Positions 1-8,357 of a stretch of 64,000 nt of DNA are shown here, piece by piece. Origin of the DNA: Cupriavidus plantarum (GTDB taxonomy: Bacteria > Pseudomonadota > Gammaproteobacteria > Burkholderiales > Burkholderiaceae); contig NZ_CAJPUX010000001.1 in assembly GCF_905397285.1 (NCBI RefSeq), forward strand, positions 930,001 to 994,000. Direction: 5' to 3'. The position numbers and the translations under genes were made by a program. Positions within the stretch are counted from its first letter, which is position 1; every line of letters starts with the position of its first letter. A model generated the notes under the pieces. It was not told the DNA's origin and searched no databases. It worked only from the letters and a program-made list of their open reading frames with translations.

Positions 1-673
1 CGTCGTAGCCGAACACGGGCAGGAAGCGCTTGATCGTGATACCAGGGGTATCGGCCGGCACGATGATCATCGACTGCTGTTCATGGCGCGGCGCGTCGGG
101 GTTGGTCTTGCCCATCACGATGTAGACCTTGCAGCGGGGGTCGCCCGCGCCCGACGACCACCACTTGGTGCCGTTGATGACGTAATGGTCGCCGTCGCGC
201 GTGATGCTGCAGCGGATGTTGGTGGCATCCGACGAGGCGACGTCGGGTTCCGTCATCAGGAACGCCGAACGGATCTCGCCGCGCAGCAGCGGTTCGAGCC
301 ACTGGTCCTTGAGTTCTTCGGACGCGTAGCGCTCGAACGTCTCCATGTTGCCGGTGTCCGGCGCGGAGCAGTTGAAGACTTCGGCGGACCACGGCGCGCG
401 GCCCATGATCTCGCACAGCGGGGCATATTCCAGATTCGACAGACCCTGCGGGGCGCGCGGCGAGCGCGGCAGGAACAGGTTCCACAGGCCGGCTTCGCGG
501 GCCAGCGGCTTCAGGTCCTCGACCACGCGCGTGGGTACCCAGGCGTTGCCGGCTTCGCGATTCGCCTGGATCTCGGCGTAGAACTTCTTCTCGTTCGAAT
601 AGATGTGCGCGTCGAAGAAGGCGAGCAGGCGCTCCTGCATCTGCTTGACCTTCGGCGAATAGTCGAAATCCAT
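1..673 (-). CDS. acyl-CoA dehydrogenase, ACAD10/11 type (3' end cut by window edge)
   Basis: FAD-dependent acyl-CoA dehydrogenase, of which the first 224 residues are visible. The protein runs from an ATG at 673 off the left edge. Seen: the family block [14 protein letters not shown], followed by [15 protein letters not shown] and [12 protein letters not shown]. These blocks match the dehydrogenase half of human ACAD10/ACAD11 better than ordinary short- or medium-chain enzymes, as far as I recall those sequences. The gene is divergent from a LysR regulator, and a palindrome lies between them. A phosphotransferase of the kind fused to this dehydrogenase in ACAD10/11 lies at 6356-7438. The exact substrate cannot be read from sequence. 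Confidence 0.93.
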   Translation of the reverse strand, partial: MDFDYSPKVKQMQERLLAFFDAHIYSNEKKFYAEIQANREAGNAWVPTRVVEDLKPLAREAGLWNLFLPRSPRAPQGLSNLEYAPLCEIMGRAPWSAEVFNCSAPDTGNMETFERYASEELKDQWLEPLLRGEIRSAFLMTEPDVASSDATNIRCSITRDGDHYVINGTKWWSSGAGDPRCKVYIVMGKTNPDAPRHEQQSMIIVPADTPGITIKRFLPVFGYD

Positions 674-757
674 GGCGTCTCCTCGTCTGCTTTCAGCGCG
701 TCTGGTATCAGGGATCGGGCCACTCTACCTGAAGCCTTGTAATAAGAGAAATGAATT

Positions 758-774
758 TACTGGATTTGCCAGTA
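758..774. promoter_or_regulatory. palindromic operator candidate between acyl-CoA dehydrogenase and LysR gene
   Basis: A perfect dyad, TACTGG-N5-CCAGTA, lies in the divergent promoter region. It sits 26 bases before the LysR ATG at 800 and 85 bases from the dehydrogenase start. LysR regulators commonly bind such interrupted palindromes next to their own gene. Assignment to this regulator is inference. Confidence 0.5.
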
Positions 775-799
775 TCAATGTCCTGCATTCCGTGACAGA

Positions 800-1747
800 A
801 TGGCCGGCATGCAGCTATCCCGGATCGACCTCAATCTCTTCGTGGTGTTCGACGCCATCTACAGCGAGGGCAGCATCACCGCGGCCGCGCGGCAATTGAA
901 CCTGACGCAGCCGGCGGTGAGTCATGCGCTGGGGCGCTTGCGGACGCTTTTCGACGATCCGCTGTTCGAGCGTCGGGGGCAGGGGATGGCGCCGACGCCG
1001 TTGGCGCGGTCGCTGGCGGGGGAGGTACGCGGGGCGCTGCAATCCTTCGCGCGGACGCTGCAGGACACGCCGCATTTCGATCCGACGGCGACGGTGCGGC
1101 GGTTTACGATCGGCATGCGCGATGCGCTGGAGTCGACGCTGCTGCCACCGCTGATGGCGCGCGTCACGGCGCTGGCGCCGCACGTCGACATCGCAGTGAT
1201 CCGCTTTGACCGGCGGGAGATGGAGTCGGAACTGTTGGCGGGCACGCTCGACGCGGCGATCGACATCCTGCTGCCGGTGTCGCCGGCGATTCACCATGCG
1301 GCCTACATGTCGGACCCGATGGTGGTCCTTGCGCGACGCGACCATCCGCTGGTGAAGAAGGAACTGACGCTCGAGCGTTATCTGGCGGCGGAGCACCTGC
1401 ATGTATCGTCTCGCCGGCGTGGCGCGGGGCTCGAGGATCAGGCGCTGCACCGCATGGGCCTGACGCGGCGCGTGCGGCTACGGTGCCAGCACTACGCGGG
1501 CGCGTGCCGCGTGGTCAGCTGCACGGACCTGCTGGCGACGCTGCCCCTGCGCTATGCCCGCATCGCCAACGAGCCTTATGCCAACCGCATCCTGTCGCTC
1601 CCCTTCAACGTCCCGGCGCTGGAGCTGCATCTGTACTGGCACGGCGGGGGAGAGAACGATGGCGCCAACCGCTGGCTGCGGGAGCAGTTGCTGGCGGTGA
1701 TGCAGTCGCTGGGCGGCATGCCGTCCGACGACCCTACAGCGTCGTGA
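800..1747 (+). CDS. LysR-family transcriptional regulator
   Basis: 315-residue LysR-type regulator. An N-terminal winged helix-turn-helix (about residues 5-65, with GSITAAARQLNLTQPAVSHA as the recognition region) is followed by a substrate-binding effector domain. Length is normal for the family. An alternative ATG at 809 would remove three residues, and neither start has a strong ribosome-binding site. Its divergent position suggests it controls the acyl-CoA dehydrogenase through the palindrome at 758-774. Its last 14 bases overlap the end of the convergent CAP-domain gene. The effector is unknown. Confidence 0.9.
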   Translation: MAGMQLSRIDLNLFVVFDAIYSEGSITAAARQLNLTQPAVSHALGRLRTLFDDPLFERRGQGMAPTPLARSLAGEVRGALQSFARTLQDTPHFDPTATVRRFTIGMRDALESTLLPPLMARVTALAPHVDIAVIRFDRREMESELLAGTLDAAIDILLPVSPAIHHAAYMSDPMVVLARRDHPLVKKELTLERYLAAEHLHVSSRRRGAGLEDQALHRMGLTRRVRLRCQHYAGACRVVSCTDLLATLPLRYARIANEPYANRILSLPFNVPALELHLYWHGGGENDGANRWLREQLLAVMQSLGGMPSDDPTAS

Positions 1748-2885
1748 ACGACCAGTTCAGGTTGACGCCCTGTCCGCCCAGCGTTCCCGTCACCGTGACG
1801 TTGTAACGCGTCCCGCTGGTCAGCGGCGCGGTCGGCGTGCACATCGCAAGTCCGCGCGCCGCGCTCGACATGCCGGCGGTACGTGCATCGACCTTCTCGC
1901 AAGGCACGTTGCGCCCCTGTGCATCGGTGATGGTGAACGTGTCGGCGTTGAACGTCAGCGACGTGTCGATGGCCTGCAGCGTGACCGGATAGCCGATCGT
2001 TTGGCCCGCATACGCCGGCGCCGGATTCGGGCTCTCGTTGTTGACCCAGCTGGGCGGGACATCGGCCTGCCCATCGTATGGATACGCCACCATCAGATTG
2101 TCCGCGCCGCCCTTGCTGGCATCGGCAAGGTCGATGGTCTGGTAGTAGCTCGCCGACGTGCCGCCAGTGCTGCCGGCGCCAACGCTTTCGGCGAAGCCGC
2201 TGCCCGCCGAACCGTAGCTGCCGAGCAGCGCCGCGCGATGGAAGGGCGCATGGATCAGATCGACCACCAGCGCATCCTTCGGCGTCATTGACAGATTCGC
2301 CCCGGCAACGGAAGTCCAGCGATTTCCCGTCGCCACCACCTCGGCGGTGGCGTTGGTCGGATACACCGCCTGAATGCGCCCATTCGCCGTCGCCCCGGTA
2401 AAGCCCGGCGCCCCCGACGTCTCGTCATGCGTGAGCGTCTGGTTGGCGAGCATATACGCGGTGTGATGTTGCGCGGAGCTCCCCAGCGCATCGCGCGCGG
2501 TCAGGGGCGGCAGACCGACCTGCTCGCGGCGATAGTTTGCATAGCAGAGCCCCGCGCTGCGGGCGTCGTCCAGCACGCGATACCCGCTGACGCTGGTGCC
2601 GCGCGCGGGCAGCACGCCGATCGCACCCGTCACCGGCGCGGCGGCATTGCCCGCCACGGTGTAGCACGCGCGCGCCGTGGCGGCCGCCGGGGTGGTCGTG
2701 TTACCGGACGAGGCCGTCGACGCCTGCGCGCCACTGCCGGTGCCAGCACCCGGGCTAGCGGTTAACGCAGCCGCCTGCGGCGCGGCGCTGCCCTCATCCC
2801 CGCCGCCTCCACAGGCGACAAGCAATACGGCCGCGCTCGCTGCGAGCGGCATGGCGAAAAGCGTGTGTGTAGAGCGATGGCGCAT
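1734..2885 (-). CDS. CAP/SCP-domain secreted lipoprotein
   Basis: 383 residues from the ATG at 2885. The start is chosen because it gives a signal peptide ending in a lipobox (LLVAC, about residue 26) followed by GGGGDEG and a Ala/Ser/Thr-rich linker. The middle (about residues 95-270) fits the CAP (cysteine-rich secretory/SCP) fold: an ANYRREQVGLPPL helix, QHHTAYM, HDE and a HAPFHR motif supply the usual His/Glu cleft residues. The C-terminal region looks like a bacterial Ig-like beta domain, with NLNWSFTT at the end. Likely an outer-membrane-anchored periplasmic or surface protein of unknown activity. It converges on the LysR gene with a 14-base overlap and is divergent from the gamma-glutamyltransferase. 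Confidence 0.85.
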   Translation of the reverse strand: MRHRSTHTLFAMPLAASAAVLLVACGGGGDEGSAAPQAAALTASPGAGTGSGAQASTASSGNTTTPAAATARACYTVAGNAAAPVTGAIGVLPARGTSVSGYRVLDDARSAGLCYANYRREQVGLPPLTARDALGSSAQHHTAYMLANQTLTHDETSGAPGFTGATANGRIQAVYPTNATAEVVATGNRWTSVAGANLSMTPKDALVVDLIHAPFHRAALLGSYGSAGSGFAESVGAGSTGGTSASYYQTIDLADASKGGADNLMVAYPYDGQADVPPSWVNNESPNPAPAYAGQTIGYPVTLQAIDTSLTFNADTFTITDAQGRNVPCEKVDARTAGMSSAARGLAMCTPTAPLTSGTRYNVTVTGTLGGQGVNLNWSFTTL

Positions 2886-3117
2886 CGGCAATGTATTCCC
2901 GGCAAAACAAAACCGCACGATGGTAGGGATTCGCTTTGCTCCGGACCAGCTTCCAAACATTTCCTTACGTTGTGATCCGCGCGCGCTGCACGATGCTCTC
3001 CACTCGGCTGCGATGACGGCGGGGCAGCAGGGTCGGTTATCCGTATTGAAGCCAGCCCGCCACCGGTGCGCCAAGTCGCTACAATGCCCCTCATTCTTCC
3101 CCCCCAAGGAGAGCGGC

Positions 3118-5025
3118 ATGTCCGACGCGGCAAACGAGAGCAAGAAGACGAATAACACCCTCTGGCGCGCGACCCTTGCGCTAGCCGTTGCCGCCGCGCT
3201 TAGCGCCTGCGGCACGACGGACAAGTCCGCGGACGGCAGCGGTGCCGCGCAGACTGCCGCCCCGGCCACGGCGGCGCCGCAGGCATCCACCGCCGGGCTG
3301 CCCCCGGCCCCCGAGGTCGCCTCGGGCTATCGCCCGGGGATGACCACGATCTATGGGCAGCGCCATATGGCCGCCGCAGCCAATCCGCTTGCCACGGAAG
3401 CCGGCCGCGAGATCCTGCGTGCGGGCGGGTCCGCCATCGACGCGGCGGTGGCCATGCAGGCCGTGCTGACGCTCGTCGAGCCGCAGGCCACGGGCATCGG
3501 CGGCGGCGCGTTCATCATGTACTGGGACGGCAAGCGCGTGCAGGCCTTCGACGGCCGCGAGACCGCGCCCGCGGGCGCCACCGAGAATCTCTTCATGCGC
3601 CCCGACGGCAAGCCGATGGAATTCTCCGAGGGCCAGATCGGCGGCCGCTCGGTCGGCACACCCGGCGTGCTGCGCGCGCTGGAAATGGCGCACCGCCAGC
3701 ATGGCCGCCTGCCATGGGCCCGGCTGTTCCAGCCCGCGATCCGGCTCGCGGAGAGCGGCTTCCCGATGTCGCCACGCCTGTACACGCAGGTCGCCGCCGA
3801 CAAGTTCATGGGCGGCTCGCCCGAGATGACGGCGTACTTCCTCGATGCGCAGGGCAAGGCAAAACCCGTCGGCACGATGATCAAGAACCCGCAGCTCGCG
3901 CAGACGCTGCGGCAGATCGCGCGCCGCGGTCCCAATGCGCTGTACACGGGCCCGATCGCGCAGGAGATCGTCACGAAGGTCAACGGCCATCCGAATCCGG
4001 GCAGCCTGTCGGCGAAAGACCTGATGGAATACAAGGCCGTCGAGCGCAAGCCGGTCTGCACGGACTACAAGCAGTGGAAGGTGTGCGGCATGCCCCCGCC
4101 GTCCTCGGGCGGCATCGCCATCGCGCAGATCCTCGGCACGCTGGAGGCGCTCGAGAAACGCGACCCGCGCTATGCGCTCGCCAGCCTCAAGCCGCGTCAG
4201 GTCAGCACACCCGCGCTGATGGAAGCGGATCCGCTGGCCGTGCATGCGATCTCGGAAGCCGATCGCCTCGCATATGCCGACCGTGGCCTCTATGTGGCCG
4301 ATGCCGACTTCGTGCCCGTCGACGTGGCCGGCCTCGTCAGCCCGTCGTACCTGGCCGAGCGCGCCGCGCTGATCGGCGACAAGAGCATGGGCAAGGCGCA
4401 GCCGGGCGTGCCGGCCGGCACGAAGGTCGCGTTCGCGCCGGACCCGTCGCCGCCGCGTATCTCGACGTCGCAGATCGTCGCCGTGGATGACCGCGGCGGC
4501 GCGATCTCGATGACCACGACGATCGAGTCGTATTTCGGGTCGCACATCATGGTGCGCGGCTTCATGCTCAACAATCAGCTCACCGACTTTTCGTTCACGC
4601 CGAGCGAGAACGGCAAGCCGATCGCGAACCGTGTGCAACCGGGCAAGCGTCCGCGCTCGTCGATGGCGCCGACGCTCGTGTTCGATCGCGACAGCGGCCG
4701 CCTCGTGGCCACGCTCGGGTCGCCGGGCGGCTCGCAGATCATCGAGTACGTGTCGAAGACGCTCGTGGGCCTGCTCGACTGGGACATGGACGTGCAGAAC
4801 GCGGTGGGCATGGCCAACTTTGGCAGCCGCAATGGCCCGACCGAAGTCGAGAAGGGCCTCGCGACGCCGCAGCTGGCCGAGGCGCTGCGCCAGCGCGGGC
4901 ATCAGGTGGCGGAGATCGAGATGACCAGTGGCACGCAGGCCATTGTGCGCAAGGCGCGCGATGGCAAGGCCGTGTGGGCCGGCGGCGCCGATCCGCGCCG
5001 CGAAGGCGTGGCGCTCGCCGACTGA
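3118..5025 (+). CDS. ggt: gamma-glutamyltransferase, lipoprotein form
   Basis: 635 residues. Gamma-glutamyltransferases cleave glutathione and other gamma-glutamyl compounds in the periplasm and self-process at a Thr. Start at 3118 is supported by the ribosome-binding site AAGGAGAG and by a signal peptide ending in a lipobox (LSAC, Cys31). Seen: the large-subunit block with GGSAIDAAVAMQAVLTLVEPQ and TGIGGGAF. The likely processing site is Thr450 in the sequence RISTSQIVAVD, which starts the small subunit. The later NGKPIANRVQPGKRPRSSM and LGSPGGSQI blocks are typical. The lipid anchor is less usual than the soluble periplasmic form. Stands alone on its strand. Confidence 0.93.
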   Translation: MSDAANESKKTNNTLWRATLALAVAAALSACGTTDKSADGSGAAQTAAPATAAPQASTAGLPPAPEVASGYRPGMTTIYGQRHMAAAANPLATEAGREILRAGGSAIDAAVAMQAVLTLVEPQATGIGGGAFIMYWDGKRVQAFDGRETAPAGATENLFMRPDGKPMEFSEGQIGGRSVGTPGVLRALEMAHRQHGRLPWARLFQPAIRLAESGFPMSPRLYTQVAADKFMGGSPEMTAYFLDAQGKAKPVGTMIKNPQLAQTLRQIARRGPNALYTGPIAQEIVTKVNGHPNPGSLSAKDLMEYKAVERKPVCTDYKQWKVCGMPPPSSGGIAIAQILGTLEALEKRDPRYALASLKPRQVSTPALMEADPLAVHAISEADRLAYADRGLYVADADFVPVDVAGLVSPSYLAERAALIGDKSMGKAQPGVPAGTKVAFAPDPSPPRISTSQIVAVDDRGGAISMTTTIESYFGSHIMVRGFMLNNQLTDFSFTPSENGKPIANRVQPGKRPRSSMAPTLVFDRDSGRLVATLGSPGGSQIIEYVSKTLVGLLDWDMDVQNAVGMANFGSRNGPTEVEKGLATPQLAEALRQRGHQVAEIEMTSGTQAIVRKARDGKAVWAGGADPRREGVALAD

Positions 5026-5042
5026 GCGGCGGCGAGCGCGGC

Positions 5043-5081
5043 AAGAAAAAGAGGCGAGGGCCGCAGCGCGGCGCTCGCCTC
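5043..5081 (-). terminator. intrinsic terminator of the Bug gene (minus strand)
   Basis: An 8-bp stem (GAGGCGAG at 5051-5058 with CTCGCCTC at 5074-5081) is flanked on the plus strand by AAGAAAAAG. Read on the minus strand this is a stem followed by a T-rich run, downstream of the gene ending at 5168. It may also serve the convergent gamma-glutamyltransferase. Confidence 0.6.
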
Positions 5082-5167
5082 GGGAGACCCCCCAACACAC
5101 ATTCACACAACGCAGCCGTCCCGATAGCATCCGGGATCGGCTGCCCGTCAGACGACGGTCAGTTCCA

Positions 5168-6160
5168 TCACGCGTCGAGCTTCACGCCCGACGACTTCAC
5201 GACCTCGGCCCAGCGCTTCTCTTCGGTCACGAACCACTTGTTCGTCTCGGCCGGCGTCATCGTGACGACTTCCGCGCCCTGGCCCGCGAGCTGCGCGCGA
5301 ATCTCCGGCGTGCGAATGATGCGGATGAGTTCGCTGCTCAGGCGCGCGACGATCGCGTCGGGCATGCCCTTCGGCGCCATCACGCCCTGCCACGTACCCG
5401 ATTCGAAATTCGCCACGCCTTGCTCGGCGATCGTCGGCACCTGGCCGACCAGCGGCATGCGGGTCTTCTTGGACACGGCCAGCAGCTTCAGCTTGCCGGC
5501 CTGCACCTGCGGCAGCGTCGCCAGCATGCCGTTCATCAGCACCTGCGCGGTGCCGCCGACGGTATCGGCAATCGCCTGCGCACCGCCCTTGTAGGGCACG
5601 TATTGCCAGGCCGCGCCGGTGGCCTGCTGCACCGCCACGCCCGCGAGGTGGGGCGCGCTGCCGATCGCGGTCACGGCGAAGTTCAGCGTCTGCTTGTGCG
5701 ACAGCGCGACCAGCTCCTTGAGGTTGTTCACCGGCACGCTCGGATGCACGACCAGCAGGTGCGGCGAGTAGGCGAGCATCGCCACGCCCTTCAGGTCCTT
5801 GTCGGGGCTGAAGGTCAGCTTGGTATAGACGGAGGGGCTGATGGCCAGCGCGCCCACGTCGCAGAGCAGCAGCGTGTGGTTGTCCGCGCCTTGCTGCGCG
5901 ACCATCGCGGCACCGATATTGCCGTTGGCGCCCGGGCGGTTATCGACCACGATGGGCTGGCCCAGCGCTTCGCCGAGCTGCTTGCTGATCAGTCGGGCGA
6001 TGATGTCGGACGAGCCGCCGGCGGGGTAGGGCACGACGAGGCGAATCGGACGATTGGGCCATTTGTCTTCGGCCCAGGCGGACATGGGGGCAATGGTGCC
6101 GAGCGTGCCCAGGGCAGCGAGCCCCGAAGCCTGGCCGAGGAAGCGGCGGCGTGCGTTCAT
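5168..6160 (-). CDS. tripartite tricarboxylate transporter substrate-binding protein (Bug family)
   Basis: 330 residues. Bug proteins are periplasmic solute receptors for tripartite tricarboxylate transporters or for sensing. Start at 6160 gives a Tat-like signal (MNARRRFLGQASG, then a hydrophobic stretch ending AMSAWAED). Seen after it: WPNRPIRLVVPYPAGGSSDI and VVDNRPGANGNIG, the two ligand-pocket loops diagnostic of the family, and NGMLATLPQVQAGKLK later. An in-frame ATG at 6205 would add 15 residues that do not resemble a signal. No membrane partners (TctA/TctB) are adjacent. Ligand unknown. Confidence 0.93.
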   Translation of the reverse strand: MNARRRFLGQASGLAALGTLGTIAPMSAWAEDKWPNRPIRLVVPYPAGGSSDIIARLISKQLGEALGQPIVVDNRPGANGNIGAAMVAQQGADNHTLLLCDVGALAISPSVYTKLTFSPDKDLKGVAMLAYSPHLLVVHPSVPVNNLKELVALSHKQTLNFAVTAIGSAPHLAGVAVQQATGAAWQYVPYKGGAQAIADTVGGTAQVLMNGMLATLPQVQAGKLKLLAVSKKTRMPLVGQVPTIAEQGVANFESGTWQGVMAPKGMPDAIVARLSSELIRIIRTPEIRAQLAGQGAEVVTMTPAETNKWFVTEEKRWAEVVKSSGVKLDA

Positions 6161-6187
6161 GTATAGGTCTCCGGTAACGCTTATCAT

Positions 6188-6221
6188 CAGTTGTCGTATG
6201 ACCATAGTCGTCGTACAACAT
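6188..6221. promoter_or_regulatory. imperfect inverted repeat upstream of the Bug gene
   Basis: The segment contains GTTGTCGTATGAC and GTCGTCGTACAAC as imperfect mirror halves, just upstream of the Bug start. The half-site style (TTGTnnnAC) recalls operators of FadR-type GntR regulators, but no such regulator is nearby. Weak call. Confidence 0.3.
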
Positions 6222-6286
6222 TGGTCGCGAGTGTAGACCGGTTTTTTTGGGCGGTCTATTAGGGATAAACGCGTAGGGGAGATGCG

Positions 6287-6310
6287 AAAAAGGGCATCCG
6301 GAGATGCCCT
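6287..6310 (-). terminator. intrinsic terminator of the phosphotransferase gene
   Basis: 8-bp stem AGGGCATC (6291-6298) with GATGCCCT (6303-6310) and a 4-base loop. On the minus strand it is followed by a run of five T. It lies 46 bases after the phosphotransferase stop. Confidence 0.75.
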
Positions 6311-6355
6311 GGCGTGCAGATCAGTTGTCTGATGACGTGTCGAAGAACGATGGCG

Positions 6356-7438
6356 TCAGGTCGACTTCCCCGCCTTCTGCGCATACACCCACCCCATCTC
6401 CGCCATCGGCCGCGCCCGCTTGCCCGCGTCGGTCGCCTGCGCTGAGGAGGCCGTGCCATCGACCACGCGCTTCATGATCCCCTGCAAGATCCCGGCAATC
6501 CGGAACATGCTGAAGGCGAGATAGAAATTCCAGTCGCCGGTGATGGGCCGACCGGTCCGCTGTTCGTACAGCTTGCGGTATGCCGCCTCGTCCGGAATGC
6601 CGAGCCCCGCATGATCGAGCCCCGCAATCCCCCGGAACTGCCCGGGTGCGATATGCCAGCTCATGCAGTGGTATCCGAAGTCCGCCATCGGATGCCCTAG
6701 CGTGGACAGTTCCCAGTCCAGCACCGCCAGCACCCGCGGCTCGGTCGGATGGAACATCAGATTGTCGAGCCGATAGTCGCCATGCACGATGCTCGTCAGC
6801 GCATCGGCATCGGCGGGGATATGCTCGGGCAACCACGCCATGAGGTTGTCCATCGCGGGAATCGACTCGGTCTCGGAAAGCTTGTACTGCTTGGTCCACC
6901 GCTCGATCTGCCGCTGGAAGTAATTGCCGGGCTTGCCATAGTCGGCCAGTCCGATCGCGCGATAGTCCACCGAATGCAATGCCGCGATGACGCGATTCAT
7001 CTCGTCGTAGATCGCGGCACGTTCGCCGCGCGACATGTCGGGCAGCGACTGATCCCACAGCACGCGCCCCGCCACGAACTCCATGATGTAGAACGCGCGG
7101 CCGATGACCGACTCGTCTTCGCACAGCGCGAACATGCGCGCGACGGGCACATCGGTGCCCGCCAGCGCGGCCATCACGCGGTACTCGCGCTCGATGGCAT
7201 GCGCCGACGGCAAAAGCTTCTCGCGCGGACCGGGCTTGGCCCGCATCACGTAAGTCTGCTTCGGCGTGACGAGCTTGAACGTGGGATTCGACTGCCCGCC
7301 CTTGAACTGCTCGACGGTCAGCGGCCCCGCAAAACCCTCCACATGCGTGCGCATCCAGTCTTCGAGCGCGCCGACATCGAAGCGCTGCTGATCGGCGACG
7401 GGGCGCGTGCCCTCGAATTGCGAAACGTTGCTGCTCAT
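6356..7438 (-). CDS. phosphotransferase, ACAD10/11 kinase-domain type (APH fold)
   Basis: 360 residues with an aminoglycoside-phosphotransferase-like kinase fold. Seen: the nucleotide loop FKGGQSNPTFKL, the Lys-bearing YVMRAKPGP strand, the catalytic VHGDYRLDNLMFHP loop and the metal-binding VLDWELSTLGHPMADFGY. These blocks match the N-terminal kinase domain of human ACAD10 and ACAD11 rather than antibiotic kinases. Known of that family: it acts on hydroxyacyl-CoA compounds before the dehydrogenase domain. Here kinase and dehydrogenase are separate genes about 5.7 kb apart. It lies 60 bases downstream of the enoyl-CoA hydratase gene, probably in one transcript. Automatic annotation as an aminoglycoside kinase would be misleading. 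Confidence 0.9.
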   Translation of the reverse strand: MSSNVSQFEGTRPVADQQRFDVGALEDWMRTHVEGFAGPLTVEQFKGGQSNPTFKLVTPKQTYVMRAKPGPREKLLPSAHAIEREYRVMAALAGTDVPVARMFALCEDESVIGRAFYIMEFVAGRVLWDQSLPDMSRGERAAIYDEMNRVIAALHSVDYRAIGLADYGKPGNYFQRQIERWTKQYKLSETESIPAMDNLMAWLPEHIPADADALTSIVHGDYRLDNLMFHPTEPRVLAVLDWELSTLGHPMADFGYHCMSWHIAPGQFRGIAGLDHAGLGIPDEAAYRKLYEQRTGRPITGDWNFYLAFSMFRIAGILQGIMKRVVDGTASSAQATDAGKRARPMAEMGWVYAQKAGKST

Positions 7439-7498
7439 GGTGTCTCCGTAGGTATCGTTTTTTCCTGAGCCTGATCGTGTGCGGTCCGTTTCGGTGGC

Positions 7499-8278
7499 TT
7501 AGCGATAGGTCGGCTTCCGCTTTTCCAGGAACGCCCCGATGCCCTCGCCGGCATCCGCATGATGCAGGGCTGAAACGAAGCTGTCCCGTTCCGCCGCCAG
7601 GTGTTCGGTCAGCGTCGCGCTGCCCGCATGATTGATCAGCGCCTTGATGCCGCGAATCGCGTTCGGCGATTCCTTCGCAAGCCCTTCGGCGAGGCGTTGC
7701 GCCTCGACCAGTGCCTGCCCCGGCGGCACCACGCGATTCACGATACCGAATTGTGCAAGGCGGGCGGGGTCGATGGGTTTGCCCTCCATCATGAATTCGC
7801 TCGCGAGCTGTCGCGGCAGCATGCGCGCGAGTTCATAGGAGCCGCCGCCATCGGGCGTCAGGCCCACCTTGACGTATGCCATCACGAACTTCGCATCGCT
7901 CGCGGCCACCACGAAGTCGCAGGCGAGGGCGAGCGAAAAGCCCGCACCCGCAGCCGGACCTTCGACAGCGGCGATCACGGGCTTGGGGAACGCATGCAGC
8001 GTCTCGATCCAGTGATTCAGCGTCTCGATGCTCTCCGCCTGTACCGAGGGAGGCTTGGCGCGATTGCCAAGCAGGCGGTTCAGATTGCCGCCCGCGCAGA
8101 ACACGCCGTCGGCGCCGGTGAAGATCACGGCCCGAATTGCCTCGTCACGCGCGGCCACGTCGAGCGCCTCGTGGGACGCCGCATAGATGTCCGGATGCAG
8201 CGCGTTGCGGGCCTCGGGATTCGAGATGGTGAGGATCAGCGTCCCGTCGACGCGTTCGGAAAGCAGTTGGGCGGTCAT
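7499..8278 (-). CDS. enoyl-CoA hydratase/isomerase family protein
   Basis: 259-residue crotonase-fold enzyme. Seen: NPEARNALHPDIY near the N-terminus, the oxyanion-hole loop GVFCAGGNLNRL, the second oxyanion block VEGPAAGAGFSLALACDFV, and VGLTPDGGGS. The position normally held by the second catalytic Glu of hydratases is Asp (TPDGG), so the reaction may be isomerisation or ring opening rather than simple hydration. Close relatives are, from memory, sometimes called alternative-type oxepin-CoA hydrolase of phenylacetate degradation. Lies between a terminator (8321-8352) and the phosphotransferase gene, with which it probably forms an operon. Confidence 0.88.
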   Translation of the reverse strand: MTAQLLSERVDGTLILTISNPEARNALHPDIYAASHEALDVAARDEAIRAVIFTGADGVFCAGGNLNRLLGNRAKPPSVQAESIETLNHWIETLHAFPKPVIAAVEGPAAGAGFSLALACDFVVAASDAKFVMAYVKVGLTPDGGGSYELARMLPRQLASEFMMEGKPIDPARLAQFGIVNRVVPPGQALVEAQRLAEGLAKESPNAIRGIKALINHAGSATLTEHLAAERDSFVSALHHADAGEGIGAFLEKRKPTYR

Positions 8279-8320
8279 GGCAGCCTCTGGACTCGGTAAC
8301 TGTAGCGGGAAGGCGAAAAC

Positions 8321-8352
8321 AAAAAAGGCGCCCCGTGTCTCGTCGGGGCGCC
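8321..8352 (-). terminator. intrinsic terminator of the 3-hydroxyacyl-CoA dehydrogenase gene
   Basis: Stem GGCGCCCC (8327-8334) with GGGGCGCC (8345-8352). On the minus strand it is followed by six T, six bases past the stop codon of the upstream dehydrogenase. It separates that gene from the enoyl-CoA hydratase transcript. Confidence 0.85.
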
Positions 8353-8357
8353 CGCGA

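Noticed and set aside
3181..5130. A 649-residue open frame opposite the gamma-glutamyltransferase
   Set aside because: Antisense shadow of a well-supported gene, without domains or a ribosome-binding site.
6356..7438. Antibiotic resistance kinase
   Set aside because: The fold is that of aminoglycoside kinases, but sequence blocks and the acyl-CoA neighbourhood fit the ACAD10/11 kinase domain.
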